From positions 1 to 7,446 of the forward strand of contig CALAZX010000242.1 in the NCBI GenBank assembly GCA_937926555.1: DNA of 7,446 bases. Reading direction: 5' to 3'. A model generated the notes under the pieces. It had not been told where the DNA came from. It worked only from the letters and a program-made list of their open reading frames with translations, and made no database searches. A program made the translations under genes and the position numbers. How positions within the stretch are numbered: position 1 is the first letter of the stretch; each line of letters opens with the position of its first letter. This DNA is from an uncultured Negativicutes bacterium. GTDB taxonomy: Bacteria > Bacillota > Negativicutes > Acidaminococcales > Acidaminococcaceae. This document shows positions 1-6,078 of this stretch, piece after piece.

Positions 1-239
1 TCGCCGGCAAATCTCTCCACCATCCGTCCCGGATTCTCATCAGTATCTTCCGCCTCTCCCAGTCAGTCTGTCTCTTCTATCCCGCGGACCTTGTCCGCGT
101 TTTTTCTTGTTGCAAAATACCTTTATTCATGCGCTGCATTCCGCAACCCACTTGTCGTCACGCCTGGCAATCCATGGCCGCTTCAACTCATGCTTCCAAT
201 CTTGCCGCGTATTTACCGAAACGCCGCGCAACTGCCGGC
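1..239. other. Convergent intergenic region, no gene recognised
   Basis: This is the space between the hydrolase stop (240) and the left edge. Apart from the plus-strand hairpin at 83-105 I see no gene, repeat or RNA I can name. Bases 1-82 are pyrimidine-rich on the plus strand and open in all three plus frames, but no start, ribosome binding site or recognisable protein is seen. No convincing minus-strand terminator for the hydrolase gene is visible between 106 and 239, so its transcript may end beyond the left edge or by another mechanism. Confidence 0.5.
83..105 (+). terminator. Intrinsic terminator of a plus-strand transcript entering from the left
   Basis: A perfect 7-bp hairpin, CGCGGAC (83-89), loop CTT, GTCCGCG (93-99), is followed by six T residues at 100-105 on the plus strand. 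The minus strand has no T-run after the stem, so the signal points one way. No stop codon occurs in any plus frame from 1 to about 83, so any protein gene served by this terminator must have ended left of the window; a non-coding transcript is also possible. The orientation is convergent with the hydrolase gene ending at 240. Confidence 0.8.
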
Positions 240-1124
240 TCAGTCCTCCGGCAGCAGCCCTTTGATGCGGCTGTACACATGGAGGGCGTTCTTGTAGTAG
301 AACTGCTCCCAGTGCTCCTCCGGCACGATCTTCCCCAGGTTTCGGATGTTGTCCGGGATGTTGATCAGGGGCCAGTCGCTGCCGTACATGATCTTATGCC
401 ACAGTCCGTGGTACTGGAGCCACATCCGCACATACTGCTGGTAGGGTTCCAGGGCTTTCTCCCGCTCCGGGGTGATGTGGTGCTCCCACAGGCCGGACAT
501 GTCGATGAACACGTTCTCGTTCTTGGCCGCCACCTCGATGGCGTCGGGCACCCAGGGGTTGCAGATGTGGCAGATGACGAACCGTACATCCGGATGCTCG
601 CTGGCCGCCTCGTCCACCGTCAGGGGATGGGCGTAGCGGAGCCGTCCGTGGTGGTTGGCCGTCTCTCCGGAATGCATGGCCACCGGCACGTCGTAGGCCT
701 TGGCCAGCTCGAACAGGGGCTCATGCCGCGGGTCGTAGAGGTACACCGTCTGGTAGCCCATGTAGAACTTGATGCCCAGGCAGTGGGGATCCCGCTGGAG
801 ATAGTACTCGAACTCCATGGCGGTCTTCTCCGCGTTCTCCATGGTGATGTCCTCGCTCTGGACACCCAGGCAGTAACCGATGTTGTCCGGCTGGTTGTAG
901 GGCTCGATGGTGAACTCCCCGTTAAGGCCGATCAGCCGCGGGGTCACGCCGCCGAACCGGCTGGGGGCGTCCATGCTGTTCCCCATGGCCACGGAGAACA
1001 CGATCCCGTTGTCCCGGCAGATCTCCTGCCAGCCCTCCTCGGTGTTCCGGTGGCCGGCCTGTTCCGCCAACACGTTGAAATTGTATTTATCGTAGTAATG
1101 CATATGGGCATCGATGATCTTCAT
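240..1124 (-). CDS. Amidohydrolase 2 family TIM-barrel metal-dependent hydrolase/decarboxylase
   Basis: The protein has 294 residues, normal for the Amidohydro_2 (ACMSD/gamma-resorcylate decarboxylase-like) branch of the amidohydrolase superfamily. The pattern fits throughout: an N-terminal HxH metal motif in IIDAHMHYY (H7, H9), GIKFY on a barrel strand (K119), MHSGE (H151), VICHICNPW (H186), VFIDMSGLW near 205-213, and MYGSDWP with the likely metal or catalytic Asp D250. By family analogy these residues hold one divalent metal, usually Zn or Mn, in a cytosolic enzyme; there is no signal peptide or membrane segment. The substrate cannot be read from sequence: hydrolysis or non-oxidative decarboxylation of a small carboxylated or cyclic compound is the family range. 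The start ATG is supported by GAGGTG at 1131-1136, 6 nt upstream. It is separated from pheT by a strong terminator, so it is probably its own transcription unit and need not relate to translation. Confidence 0.85.
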   Translation of the reverse strand: MKIIDAHMHYYDKYNFNVLAEQAGHRNTEEGWQEICRDNGIVFSVAMGNSMDAPSRFGGVTPRLIGLNGEFTIEPYNQPDNIGYCLGVQSEDITMENAEKTAMEFEYYLQRDPHCLGIKFYMGYQTVYLYDPRHEPLFELAKAYDVPVAMHSGETANHHGRLRYAHPLTVDEAASEHPDVRFVICHICNPWVPDAIEVAAKNENVFIDMSGLWEHHITPEREKALEPYQQYVRMWLQYHGLWHKIMYGSDWPLINIPDNIRNLGKIVPEEHWEQFYYKNALHVYSRIKGLLPED

Positions 1125-1295
1125 ATATCACACCTCGTCTTTCTTTTTTCCGCCGCGCTGTCCGCTCCGCCCTTCCGGGCATTCCTCCGGACGCTGCCGG
1201 CGCTAGTTTACCCGCAACCGCTCCGGACCGTTCCGGCGCTTCGGGCAGCCGCCCTTTTCCGCGGGGTTACGCCCGTTTTTTCTACCGGGCCTATA
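1125..1295 (-). other. GC-rich structured 5' leader of the hydrolase gene
   Basis: If the promoter at 1302-1330 is real, the hydrolase mRNA has a leader of about 170 nt. On the minus strand it contains several short stems: CCGGA/TCCGG with loop ACGG (about 1224-1237); a matching weaker one, CCGG/CCGG (about 1187-1200); and GTCCG (1188-1192) pairing with CGGAC (1160-1164) around an inner GCCC-GGAA-GGGC hairpin (1169-1180). An A-rich single-stranded stretch (1141-1150) then precedes the ribosome binding site. I do not recognise a known riboswitch class, and no U-tract terminator is seen inside the leader. Confidence 0.35.
1186..1240. repeat. Imperfect 19-nt direct repeat in the hydrolase leader
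   Basis: On the plus strand TCCGGACGCTGCCGGCGCT (1186-1204) recurs as TCCGGACCGTTCCGGCGCT (1222-1240). The copies match at 16 of 19 positions and start 36 nt apart. The differences fall in the centre, while the flanks TCCGGAC and CCGGCGCT are kept. Each copy can form a small hairpin from its CCGG halves. It may be a paired operator, a duplicated RNA stem, or chance in a GC-rich spacer. Confidence 0.45.
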
Positions 1296-1301
1296 GGATT
1301 A

Positions 1302-1330
1302 ATTTTAGCCCATAACGCCCGGTTTGAAAA
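1302..1330 (-). promoter_or_regulatory. Candidate sigma-A promoter for the hydrolase gene
   Basis: On the minus strand a -35-like TTTTCA (1325-1330, 4 of 6 to TTGACA) is followed after 17 nt by TAAAAT (1302-1307, 5 of 6 to TATAAT). It starts just after the T-run of the pheT terminator, where a promoter for a new unit would be expected. Transcription would begin near 1295. It is the only AT-rich stretch in an otherwise GC-rich spacer. Confidence 0.45.
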
Positions 1331-1337
1331 GGGGGAG

Positions 1338-1377
1338 AAAAAACCGGCCGGCATTCCCGTGAGAGAACGCCGGCCGG
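1338..1377 (-). terminator. Intrinsic terminator after pheT
   Basis: On the minus strand a 15-bp stem (arms 1363-1377 and 1344-1358, with two G-U pairs) closes a TCAC tetraloop at 1359-1362 and runs straight into TTTTTT (1338-1343). The arm core CCGGCCGGC is very GC-rich. It lies 44 nt after the pheT stop and should end the pheST transcript before the hydrolase gene. Confidence 0.93.
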
Positions 1378-1421
1378 CGGTAAGGCGGAGAGGCTCCCCG
1401 CCTGTATGTTTTCTGTCTGTC

Positions 1422-3854
1422 TTACTTGCGCAGCTGAGCCTCGTATACCTCAGCCACTTTGGCCACCACTTCCTTGATGACCGGGTCGATCTCCTGGTCG
1501 GTCAGGGTGCGGTCGGCGGCCTGGAAAGTCAGGTTGAAGGCGACGGACTTGCTGCCTGCGGCCACCTGTTTGCCGGTGTACACGTCGAATACGCGCACTT
1601 CACGGAGCAGGGAGCCTGCATTCTCGCGGATGACGCCTTCCAGTTCCTGCATGGTCACGCTCTCAGGCACAACCACGGCGATGTCGCGGCTGGTGCCGGG
1701 GAACTTGGCCAGTTTGGTGTACTGGGGCACATGGGTGGCGAAGGGGATCAGGGGCAGGAGCTCCATCTCCAGCACGTAGGTCTCCTCCGGCACGTCGAAG
1801 TTGTCCGCAACGGTGGGATGCAGAGCGCCGAAATAGCCGATCACATGGCCGTCCAGCTCCAGGGCGCAGCTCTTGCCCGGATGGAGGTGGGGCTGGTCCG
1901 CTTTCACCAGTTTCACGCCGTCCACCTGCAGGTTCTCCAGCAGGCCTTCCACCACGCCTTTCATGTCGTAGAAGTCAACGGCTGCCTTGGGGGCGGTCCA
2001 GCTGAGAGGCTGTCTCTGGCCGCTGAGCACGGCGCTGATCACCGGACGCTCCCGGGGGAACTCGGTGAGAGGCAGGGCCTCGGGGATATATACACGGCCC
2101 ACTTCGAAGAGCTTCACGCTCTCGACCTGGCGGGCCAGGTTGAAGTTGGCGATCTTCAGCAGGCTGGGGATCATGGTGGTCCGCATCACGCCGAACTCGT
2201 CGCTGATGGGGTTCATGATCTTGATGCAGTTCCGGCGGTAGTCCCCTTCCGGCAGCAGCATCTTGTCCACAAAAGAGGGATGGATGAAGGAGTAGCTCAG
2301 CACCTCGTCCAGACCGGCGGCTGCCAGGTAGTCCAGCACCCGGTCCTTCACTTCCTCGCGGGGGTCCTCCTTGCCCTGGTGCAGGGCCAGCAGGGGCCGG
2401 TGGGAAGGAATCTTGTCGTAGGAGTACATGCGGGCCACTTCCTCGGACACGTCGGCGTCGCAGGTCACGTCCTGGCGCCAGGAGGGAGCGGTGACAACCA
2501 GTGCGTCGCCCTTCACTTCCACCTTGAACTCCAGAGTCTCCAGGATGCGGATCATCTCCTCGGCGGGGATCTCCATGCCGATCCGGGTGTTGATGGCTGC
2601 CGGGGTCACGGTGATCACGGCGGGCTCATAGGGCACCGGATAGGAGTCCACGATGCCGGGCACGGTCTCGCAGGCGCCCATGGCCTCCAGCAGGTTGGCG
2701 GCACGGTTCAGCGCCAGGTGGCACCGTTCGATGTCCACGCCGCGCTCGAAACGCAGGGACGCCTCGCTCCGCAGGCCCAGGGCCTTGGAGGTGCGGCGGA
2801 TGGAGGGGCCGTTGAAGGCGGCGGCTTCCAGGATGACGGTCTCCGTCTCCTTGGTCACTTCCGTCTCGAAACCGCCCATGACGCCGCCCAGGCCTACCGC
2901 ATGCTCCGCGTCGGCGATGGTGATCATGTCCGGGGTCAGGATGCGCTCCTGCTCGTCCAGGGTCATCAGCTTCTCCCCTTCGCCGCCGCGGCGGACGATG
3001 AGGGTGTGGCCGGCAACCTTGTCGTAGTCATAGGCGTGCATGGGCTGGCCCAGCTCCAGCATCACATAGTTGGTCACGTCCACCACGTTGTTGATGGGAC
3101 GGACGCCGCAGGCGCGGAGCTCGTTCTGCATCCACTCGGGGGACTCCATGATGCGGATGTTCTTCAGCAGGCGGTTGGTGAAGCGGCTGCACAGTTCCGG
3201 CACCTCGATGCGGTTCTGCAGCAGGTCGGCGATATTGCCGGGAGCGCTCTCCTTCACGTCCATGGCGGGCATGTTCAGCTTCTTGCCCAGCACTGCCGCA
3301 GCCTCACGGGCGATGCCCAGCATGCAGAAGCAGTCCTGCTTGTTGGCGGTCAGGTCGATGTCCAGCACCGTGTCCCGCAGACCCAGCACGTCGCGGATGT
3401 CCACGCCGATGGGGGTGTCCGGAGGCAGGATGAGGATGCCGCTGCGCTGCTCGGGCAGCAGCAGTTTGGCGTCGATGCCCAGCTCGGTGGCGCTGCAGAG
3501 CATGCCGAAGGAGTCCAGGCCGCGCATTTTCGCTTTCTTCAGTTTCATGCCGTTAGGCAGGCGGGAGCCCACCACGGCCACGGGCACCATGTCGTCCTGG
3601 TGCACGTTCTGGGCGCCGGTGAGGATCTGTACGATCTCGCCGCTGCCGTAATCCATCTGGCAGATCCAGAGATGGTCGGAGTTGGGATGGCGCTCGATAT
3701 GGGTCACCTTGCCGGTGACAACGCCTTCCAGATTCTCGCCCAGCACATTGACGCCTTCCACTTCCAGTCCCACCCGGGTGAGTTTCTCGGCCAGGACCTC
3801 GGGAGTCACGTCGATATCAACATATTTTTTCAACCAGTTTATAGATGCTAACAT
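1422..3854 (-). CDS. pheT: Phenylalanyl-tRNA synthetase beta subunit
   Basis: The 810-residue beta subunit of the (alpha-beta)2 class II synthetase that charges tRNA-Phe in the cytosol is full length (bacterial PheT is about 790-820). Domains in order: an N-terminal region opening INWLKKYVDI; an EMAP/OB-fold tRNA-binding domain at about 40-153 (VVTGKVTHIERHPNSDHL, later GMLCSATELGI); the B3/B4 editing domain at about 210-390 (INNVVDVTNYVMLELGQPMH at 254-273, SEASLRFERGVD at 363-374), which hydrolyses mischarged Tyr-tRNA; the B5 domain at about 408-482 (TAPSWRQDV); the catalytic-like core at about 490-695; and the ferredoxin-fold anticodon-binding domain at about 712-810 (KFPGTSRDIAVVV). The start ATG has GGAGGGG at 3864-3870, 9 nt upstream. 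It follows pheS by 17 nt and is clearly co-transcribed with it under the T-box. No truncation or frameshift is seen. Confidence 0.98.
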   Translation of the reverse strand: MLASINWLKKYVDIDVTPEVLAEKLTRVGLEVEGVNVLGENLEGVVTGKVTHIERHPNSDHLWICQMDYGSGEIVQILTGAQNVHQDDMVPVAVVGSRLPNGMKLKKAKMRGLDSFGMLCSATELGIDAKLLLPEQRSGILILPPDTPIGVDIRDVLGLRDTVLDIDLTANKQDCFCMLGIAREAAAVLGKKLNMPAMDVKESAPGNIADLLQNRIEVPELCSRFTNRLLKNIRIMESPEWMQNELRACGVRPINNVVDVTNYVMLELGQPMHAYDYDKVAGHTLIVRRGGEGEKLMTLDEQERILTPDMITIADAEHAVGLGGVMGGFETEVTKETETVILEAAAFNGPSIRRTSKALGLRSEASLRFERGVDIERCHLALNRAANLLEAMGACETVPGIVDSYPVPYEPAVITVTPAAINTRIGMEIPAEEMIRILETLEFKVEVKGDALVVTAPSWRQDVTCDADVSEEVARMYSYDKIPSHRPLLALHQGKEDPREEVKDRVLDYLAAAGLDEVLSYSFIHPSFVDKMLLPEGDYRRNCIKIMNPISDEFGVMRTTMIPSLLKIANFNLARQVESVKLFEVGRVYIPEALPLTEFPRERPVISAVLSGQRQPLSWTAPKAAVDFYDMKGVVEGLLENLQVDGVKLVKADQPHLHPGKSCALELDGHVIGYFGALHPTVADNFDVPEETYVLEMELLPLIPFATHVPQYTKLAKFPGTSRDIAVVVPESVTMQELEGVIRENAGSLLREVRVFDVYTGKQVAAGSKSVAFNLTFQAADRTLTDQEIDPVIKEVVAKVAEVYEAQLRK

Positions 3855-3871
3855 GTGAGATTACCCCTCCC

Positions 3872-4903
3872 TTATCGAAATTGGCGTACGAACCGCAGGT
3901 CGTTCTCGAAGAACAGACGCAGGTCGTCGATACCGTATTTCAGCATGGCGATACGCTCGATGCCCATGCCGAACGCGTAGCCGTTCATGGTCTCGGGGTC
4001 GTAACCGCTCATTTTCAGGACGTTGGGGTGAACCATGCCGGCGCCCAGGATCTCCAGCCAGCCGGAATGTTTGCACACGTTGCAGCCTTTGCCGCCGCAG
4101 ATCACGCAGGAGATGTCAACCTCGCAGCTGGGTTCCGTGAAGGGGAAGTAGCTGGGGCGCAGACGGATCTCCACTCTGTCGCCGAAGAGCTCCTTGCACA
4201 GGGTCTCCAGGGTGCCTTTCAGGTCGGCCAGGCTGATGTTCTTGTCGATGACCAGACCCTCCACCTGATGGAACATGGGGGAATGGGTGGCGTCGTAGTC
4301 GTTACGGTACACGGCGCCCGGCGCGATCATGCGGATCGGGGTGTTGGGCTCCAGGGACTGCATGATGCGGGCCTGGATGCCGGAGGTCTGGGTACGGAGC
4401 AGGAAATTGTCCGTGATGTAGAAAGTGTCCTGCATGTCCCGTGCCGGATGGTCTTTCGGCAGGTTCAGGGCCTCGAAGTTGAAGTAGTCGTTCTCGATCT
4501 CGGGGCCTTCCATCACGTCGAAGCCCATGTGCATGAAGATCTTCTTGATCTCACGCAGGGTCAGGGTGATGGGATGCAGATGGCCGCAGCCGGGTTTCCG
4601 TCCGGGAAGGGTGATGTCCACCTTCTCGTTGGCGATCTTCTCCTGCAGGGCTTTCTCCTCCAGGACCACCTGGCGCTCTTTCACTTTCTCCTCCAGGGCT
4701 TTCTTCACCTGGTTGACAATCTGGCCCACTTTCGGACGCTCCTCGGCGGGCAGTGCGCCCATGCCGCGCAGGATCTCCGTCATGGGGCCTTTGCGGCCCA
4801 GGTAACGCACTTTCAGATTCTGCAGCTCGTCGGTGCTGGCGGCGTTCTCAAGCTCCGCCAGGGCTGTCTCCTGAAGCTGCAGCAGTTCTTCTTTCATGCT
4901 CAT
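3872..4903 (-). CDS. pheS: Phenylalanyl-tRNA synthetase alpha subunit
   Basis: This is the catalytic alpha subunit, 343 residues, the usual length. An N-terminal coiled-coil arm (about 1-95, with the conserved VRYLGRKGP at 32-40) contacts tRNA. The class II catalytic core follows: GPEIENDYFNFEALN (133-147), DHPARDMQDTFY (151-162), motif 2 with VYRNDYDATHSPMFHQVEG (198-216), and motif 3 GMGIERIAMLKYGIDDLR (312-329). Four cysteines, C266, C269, C274 and C277 (CVICGGKGCNVC), form the zinc-finger-like cluster found in many bacterial PheS. I chose the ATG at 4903 because GGAGG (4911-4915) lies 7 nt upstream and because an upstream extension to a GTG at 4975 would run through the T-box terminator. 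The gene is followed 17 nt later by pheT. Confidence 0.97.
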   Translation of the reverse strand: MSMKEELLQLQETALAELENAASTDELQNLKVRYLGRKGPMTEILRGMGALPAEERPKVGQIVNQVKKALEEKVKERQVVLEEKALQEKIANEKVDITLPGRKPGCGHLHPITLTLREIKKIFMHMGFDVMEGPEIENDYFNFEALNLPKDHPARDMQDTFYITDNFLLRTQTSGIQARIMQSLEPNTPIRMIAPGAVYRNDYDATHSPMFHQVEGLVIDKNISLADLKGTLETLCKELFGDRVEIRLRPSYFPFTEPSCEVDISCVICGGKGCNVCKHSGWLEILGAGMVHPNVLKMSGYDPETMNGYAFGMGIERIAMLKYGIDDLRLFFENDLRFVRQFR

Positions 4904-4910
4904 AGCTTTT

Positions 4911-4915
4911 CCTCC
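4911..4915 (-). promoter_or_regulatory. Ribosome binding site that fixes the pheS start
   Basis: GGAGG on the minus strand lies 7 nt before the ATG at 4903 and 13 nt before a second in-frame ATG at 4897, so the first is preferred. It sits 8 nt past the end of the attenuator T-run and is transcribed only when antitermination succeeds. Confidence 0.85.
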
Positions 4916-4923
4916 TTCAAAAT

Positions 4924-4957
4924 AAAAAAACTTTCGTCCCTGTGAAGGGGCGAAAGT
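4924..4957 (-). terminator. T-box-controlled attenuator terminator of pheST
   Basis: The arms ACTTTCGCCCCT (4946-4957) and AGGGACGAAAGT (4930-4941) form a 12-bp stem with one C-A mismatch, a TCAC loop (4942-4945) and seven T residues (4924-4930). Its left arm contains the TTTCGC and CCCCT segments also needed by the antiterminator, so the two folds exclude each other. With charged tRNA-Phe the terminator should form and pheST be switched off. Confidence 0.93.
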
Positions 4958-5195
4958 AATATTCCGCGGTACCACCCTAATTTGTACTCTTCTGTCTTAA
5001 CGCGACGCCACGCCTGTCCTACTCTGTTCAGACAGGGCACTCCCAGGTGAACTTCACATACCGTGTGCCGTGTCCGGCTTTCAGCCGCCGACCGGACTCT
5101 CTGCTGCGGACCGTGTACGCTACTCTCCTGTTCCTTGTGCATATATCGGATTTCCACCCTTGCGGGGGAATTCAGGGACGTATTTAATTGAACAG
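4924..5195 (-). ncRNA. T-box riboswitch specific for tRNA-Phe (pheST leader)
   Basis: This cis-acting leader senses uncharged tRNA-Phe. On the minus strand, Stem I starts with GCAC (5137-5140) pairing GTGC (5037-5040). A kink-turn-like internal loop (AAGGAA/GGA) follows, then CAGG (5127-5130)/CCTG (5044-5047). The specifier loop has AGTA (5121-5124) opposite GAA and the specifier codon TTC (5049-5051), a Phe codon followed by A. Above it GCGTAC (5115-5120) pairs GTATGT (5056-5061), and the AGAGAG-type bulge with a GTCCGG/CCGGAC apical stem follows (about 5073-5103). Stem III is CCTGTC (5031-5036)/GACAGG (5013-5018). The T-box TGGTACCGCG (4965-4974) lies in an antiterminator with stems AGGG/CCCT and GCGGAA/TTTCGC. 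Its UGGU pairs with the ACCA end of tRNA-Phe. The specifier and the downstream gene agree. Confidence 0.96.
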
Positions 5196-5200
5196 TGTAT

Positions 5201-5230
5201 ATTATATCACAGTTTCCTGCGCTGACGCAA
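5201..5230 (-). promoter_or_regulatory. Extended -10 promoter for the pheST T-box transcript
   Basis: A perfect TATAAT (5201-5206) is preceded directly by TGA (5207-5209), giving the TGn extended -10 form. A weak -35, TTGCGT (5225-5230, 3 of 6), lies 18 nt upstream. The likely start is near 5195, some 55 nt before Stem I. The promoter lies inside the end of the methyltransferase gene and its TG is part of that gene's stop codon. Confidence 0.75.
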
Positions 5231-6019
5231 GCTCTCATACAGAATCACGCCGCCGGCCATGGCCACGTTCATGGATTCCGCCAGTCCCGGCATGGGGATC
5301 AGGAGCTTCAGCTCCGCCGCCTGCTGCAGTTCCGGGGACACCCCGTTGGCCTCGTTGCCCAGAATGAATGCCACCTTGCGGCACAGGTCCGTGCGGTACA
5401 GGCTGGAGGCGCCGTCCAGGCAGGCCGCCGCGGGCAGATACCCTTCCCGGCAGCACCAGGTCAGCATCTCCTCCGGGGTGCAGTCGCTGATCACCGGCAG
5501 ATGGAACAGGGAGCCCATGGAAGCGCGCACCACTTTGGGGCTGTACACGTCCACGCAGCCTTCCAGCACCACCACGCCCAGCGCGCCGGAAGCGTCCGCC
5601 GTACGGATGATGGTGCCCATGTTGCCCGGGTCCTGGATACGGTCCAGCACCACCACCGGCGCCAGGTTGTCCTCATTGCCGGCGGGGCTGTGGAGCAGGG
5701 AGTCCAGGCTGTTGTCCGGCATCCGCACCGTGGCGGCGATGCCCTGGGGATTCTTGGTGTCCGCCAGTTTCCCCATGACCTTGCTGTCCACCAGGAACGT
5801 CTCCACGCTCTCCGAGGCGGCCAGGTTCAGCAGGTCGCCGCAGCGGCTCTCCTCGTCCTCCGTCACGAACAGACGGTCCACGCTGCCGTAGCGCAGGGCC
5901 TCCTCCACCGCCCGGAGCCCCTCCACCAGGAAGGTGCCGCTCTGGGTGCGGTATTTCTTCTGTTTCAGGCTGTGAACGTCTTTCACAAGCTGGTTGTTCA
6001 CGCTGGTAATCTTATCCAC
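5207..6019 (-). CDS. rlmP: SpoU/TrmH-family 23S rRNA 2'-O-methyltransferase (YsgA/RlmP type)
   Basis: This 270-residue SPOUT methyltransferase should use S-adenosylmethionine to methylate a ribose 2'-OH in rRNA. An N-terminal substrate-binding domain (about 1-105; TFLVEGLRAVEEAL at 29-42) precedes the knotted catalytic domain with the three SpoU motifs: LDRIQDPGNMGTIIRTADA (125-143, N133 and R139), AFILGNEANGVSPE (217-230) and IPMPGLAESMNVAMAGGVI (241-259, N251). B. subtilis YsgA, encoded next to pheST, is known as RlmP and makes Gm2553 in the 23S A-loop. The same gene neighbourhood supports that name here, but SpoU paralogues (RlmB, TrmH) are hard to tell apart by eye. The start is GTG, with AGGAGG (6024-6029) only 4 nt upstream. 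A terminator stands just upstream, and the stop codon overlaps the pheS promoter. Confidence 0.85.
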   Translation of the reverse strand: MDKITSVNNQLVKDVHSLKQKKYRTQSGTFLVEGLRAVEEALRYGSVDRLFVTEDEESRCGDLLNLAASESVETFLVDSKVMGKLADTKNPQGIAATVRMPDNSLDSLLHSPAGNEDNLAPVVVLDRIQDPGNMGTIIRTADASGALGVVVLEGCVDVYSPKVVRASMGSLFHLPVISDCTPEEMLTWCCREGYLPAAACLDGASSLYRTDLCRKVAFILGNEANGVSPELQQAAELKLLIPMPGLAESMNVAMAGGVILYESLRQRRKL

Positions 6020-6033
6020 GTTTCCTCCTGTAT

Positions 6034-6066
6034 AAAAAAGAACCCGAACAGAGACTGTCCGGGTTC
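6034..6066 (-). terminator. Intrinsic terminator between rplT and rlmP
   Basis: The arms GAACCCGGACAG (6055-6066) and CTGTTCGGGTTC (6040-6051) form an unbroken 12-bp stem (one G-U) with a TCT loop and then TTTTTT (6034-6039). It begins 12 nt after the rplT stop and ends 14 nt before the rlmP start codon. It should cap the infC-rpmI-rplT mRNA; any rlmP mRNA from that operon is readthrough. Confidence 0.93.
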
Positions 6067-6078
6067 GTGCATTGCGAA

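Noticed and set aside
1..22. Possible 3' end of a tRNA (TCTCTCC-A-CCA resembles the end of a tRNA-Ser)
   Set aside because: The preceding bases do not give a T-loop: the positions for conserved A58 and C61 are wrong, and the body would lie outside the window. It is a chance CCA.
1087..1182. Short minus-strand open frame from an ATG at 1182 (about 31 codons) overlapping the hydrolase start, a possible leader peptide
   Set aside because: The GGAGG before it ends 1 nt from the ATG, too close to work, and the bases are better used in the GTCCG/CGGAC and GCCC/GGGC stems.
1262..1281. Weak plus-strand terminator-like sequence, CGGG/CCCG with six T residues
   Set aside because: Only a 4-bp stem with a 6-nt loop and no plus-strand gene to serve; likely chance in a GC-rich spacer.
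129..3851. A 1240-codon open frame on the plus strand, antisense to the hydrolase gene, the spacer and pheT
   Set aside because: It mirrors the codon positions of two well-identified minus-strand genes and crosses the pheT terminator. The translation is low-complexity, rich in His, Val, Gln and Gly, which is the usual shadow of GC-rich third positions. No ribosome binding site or family is visible.
3845..4945. A 366-codon plus-strand open frame antisense to pheS
   Set aside because: Same shadow effect over a certain gene, and it runs into the T-box attenuator region; no motif or start signal.
4904..4975. A 24-residue N-terminal extension of PheS from a GTG at 4975
   Set aside because: It would be translated through the T-box bulge and terminator hairpin. 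The strong GGAGG lies just before the ATG at 4903, which gives the normal family N-terminus.
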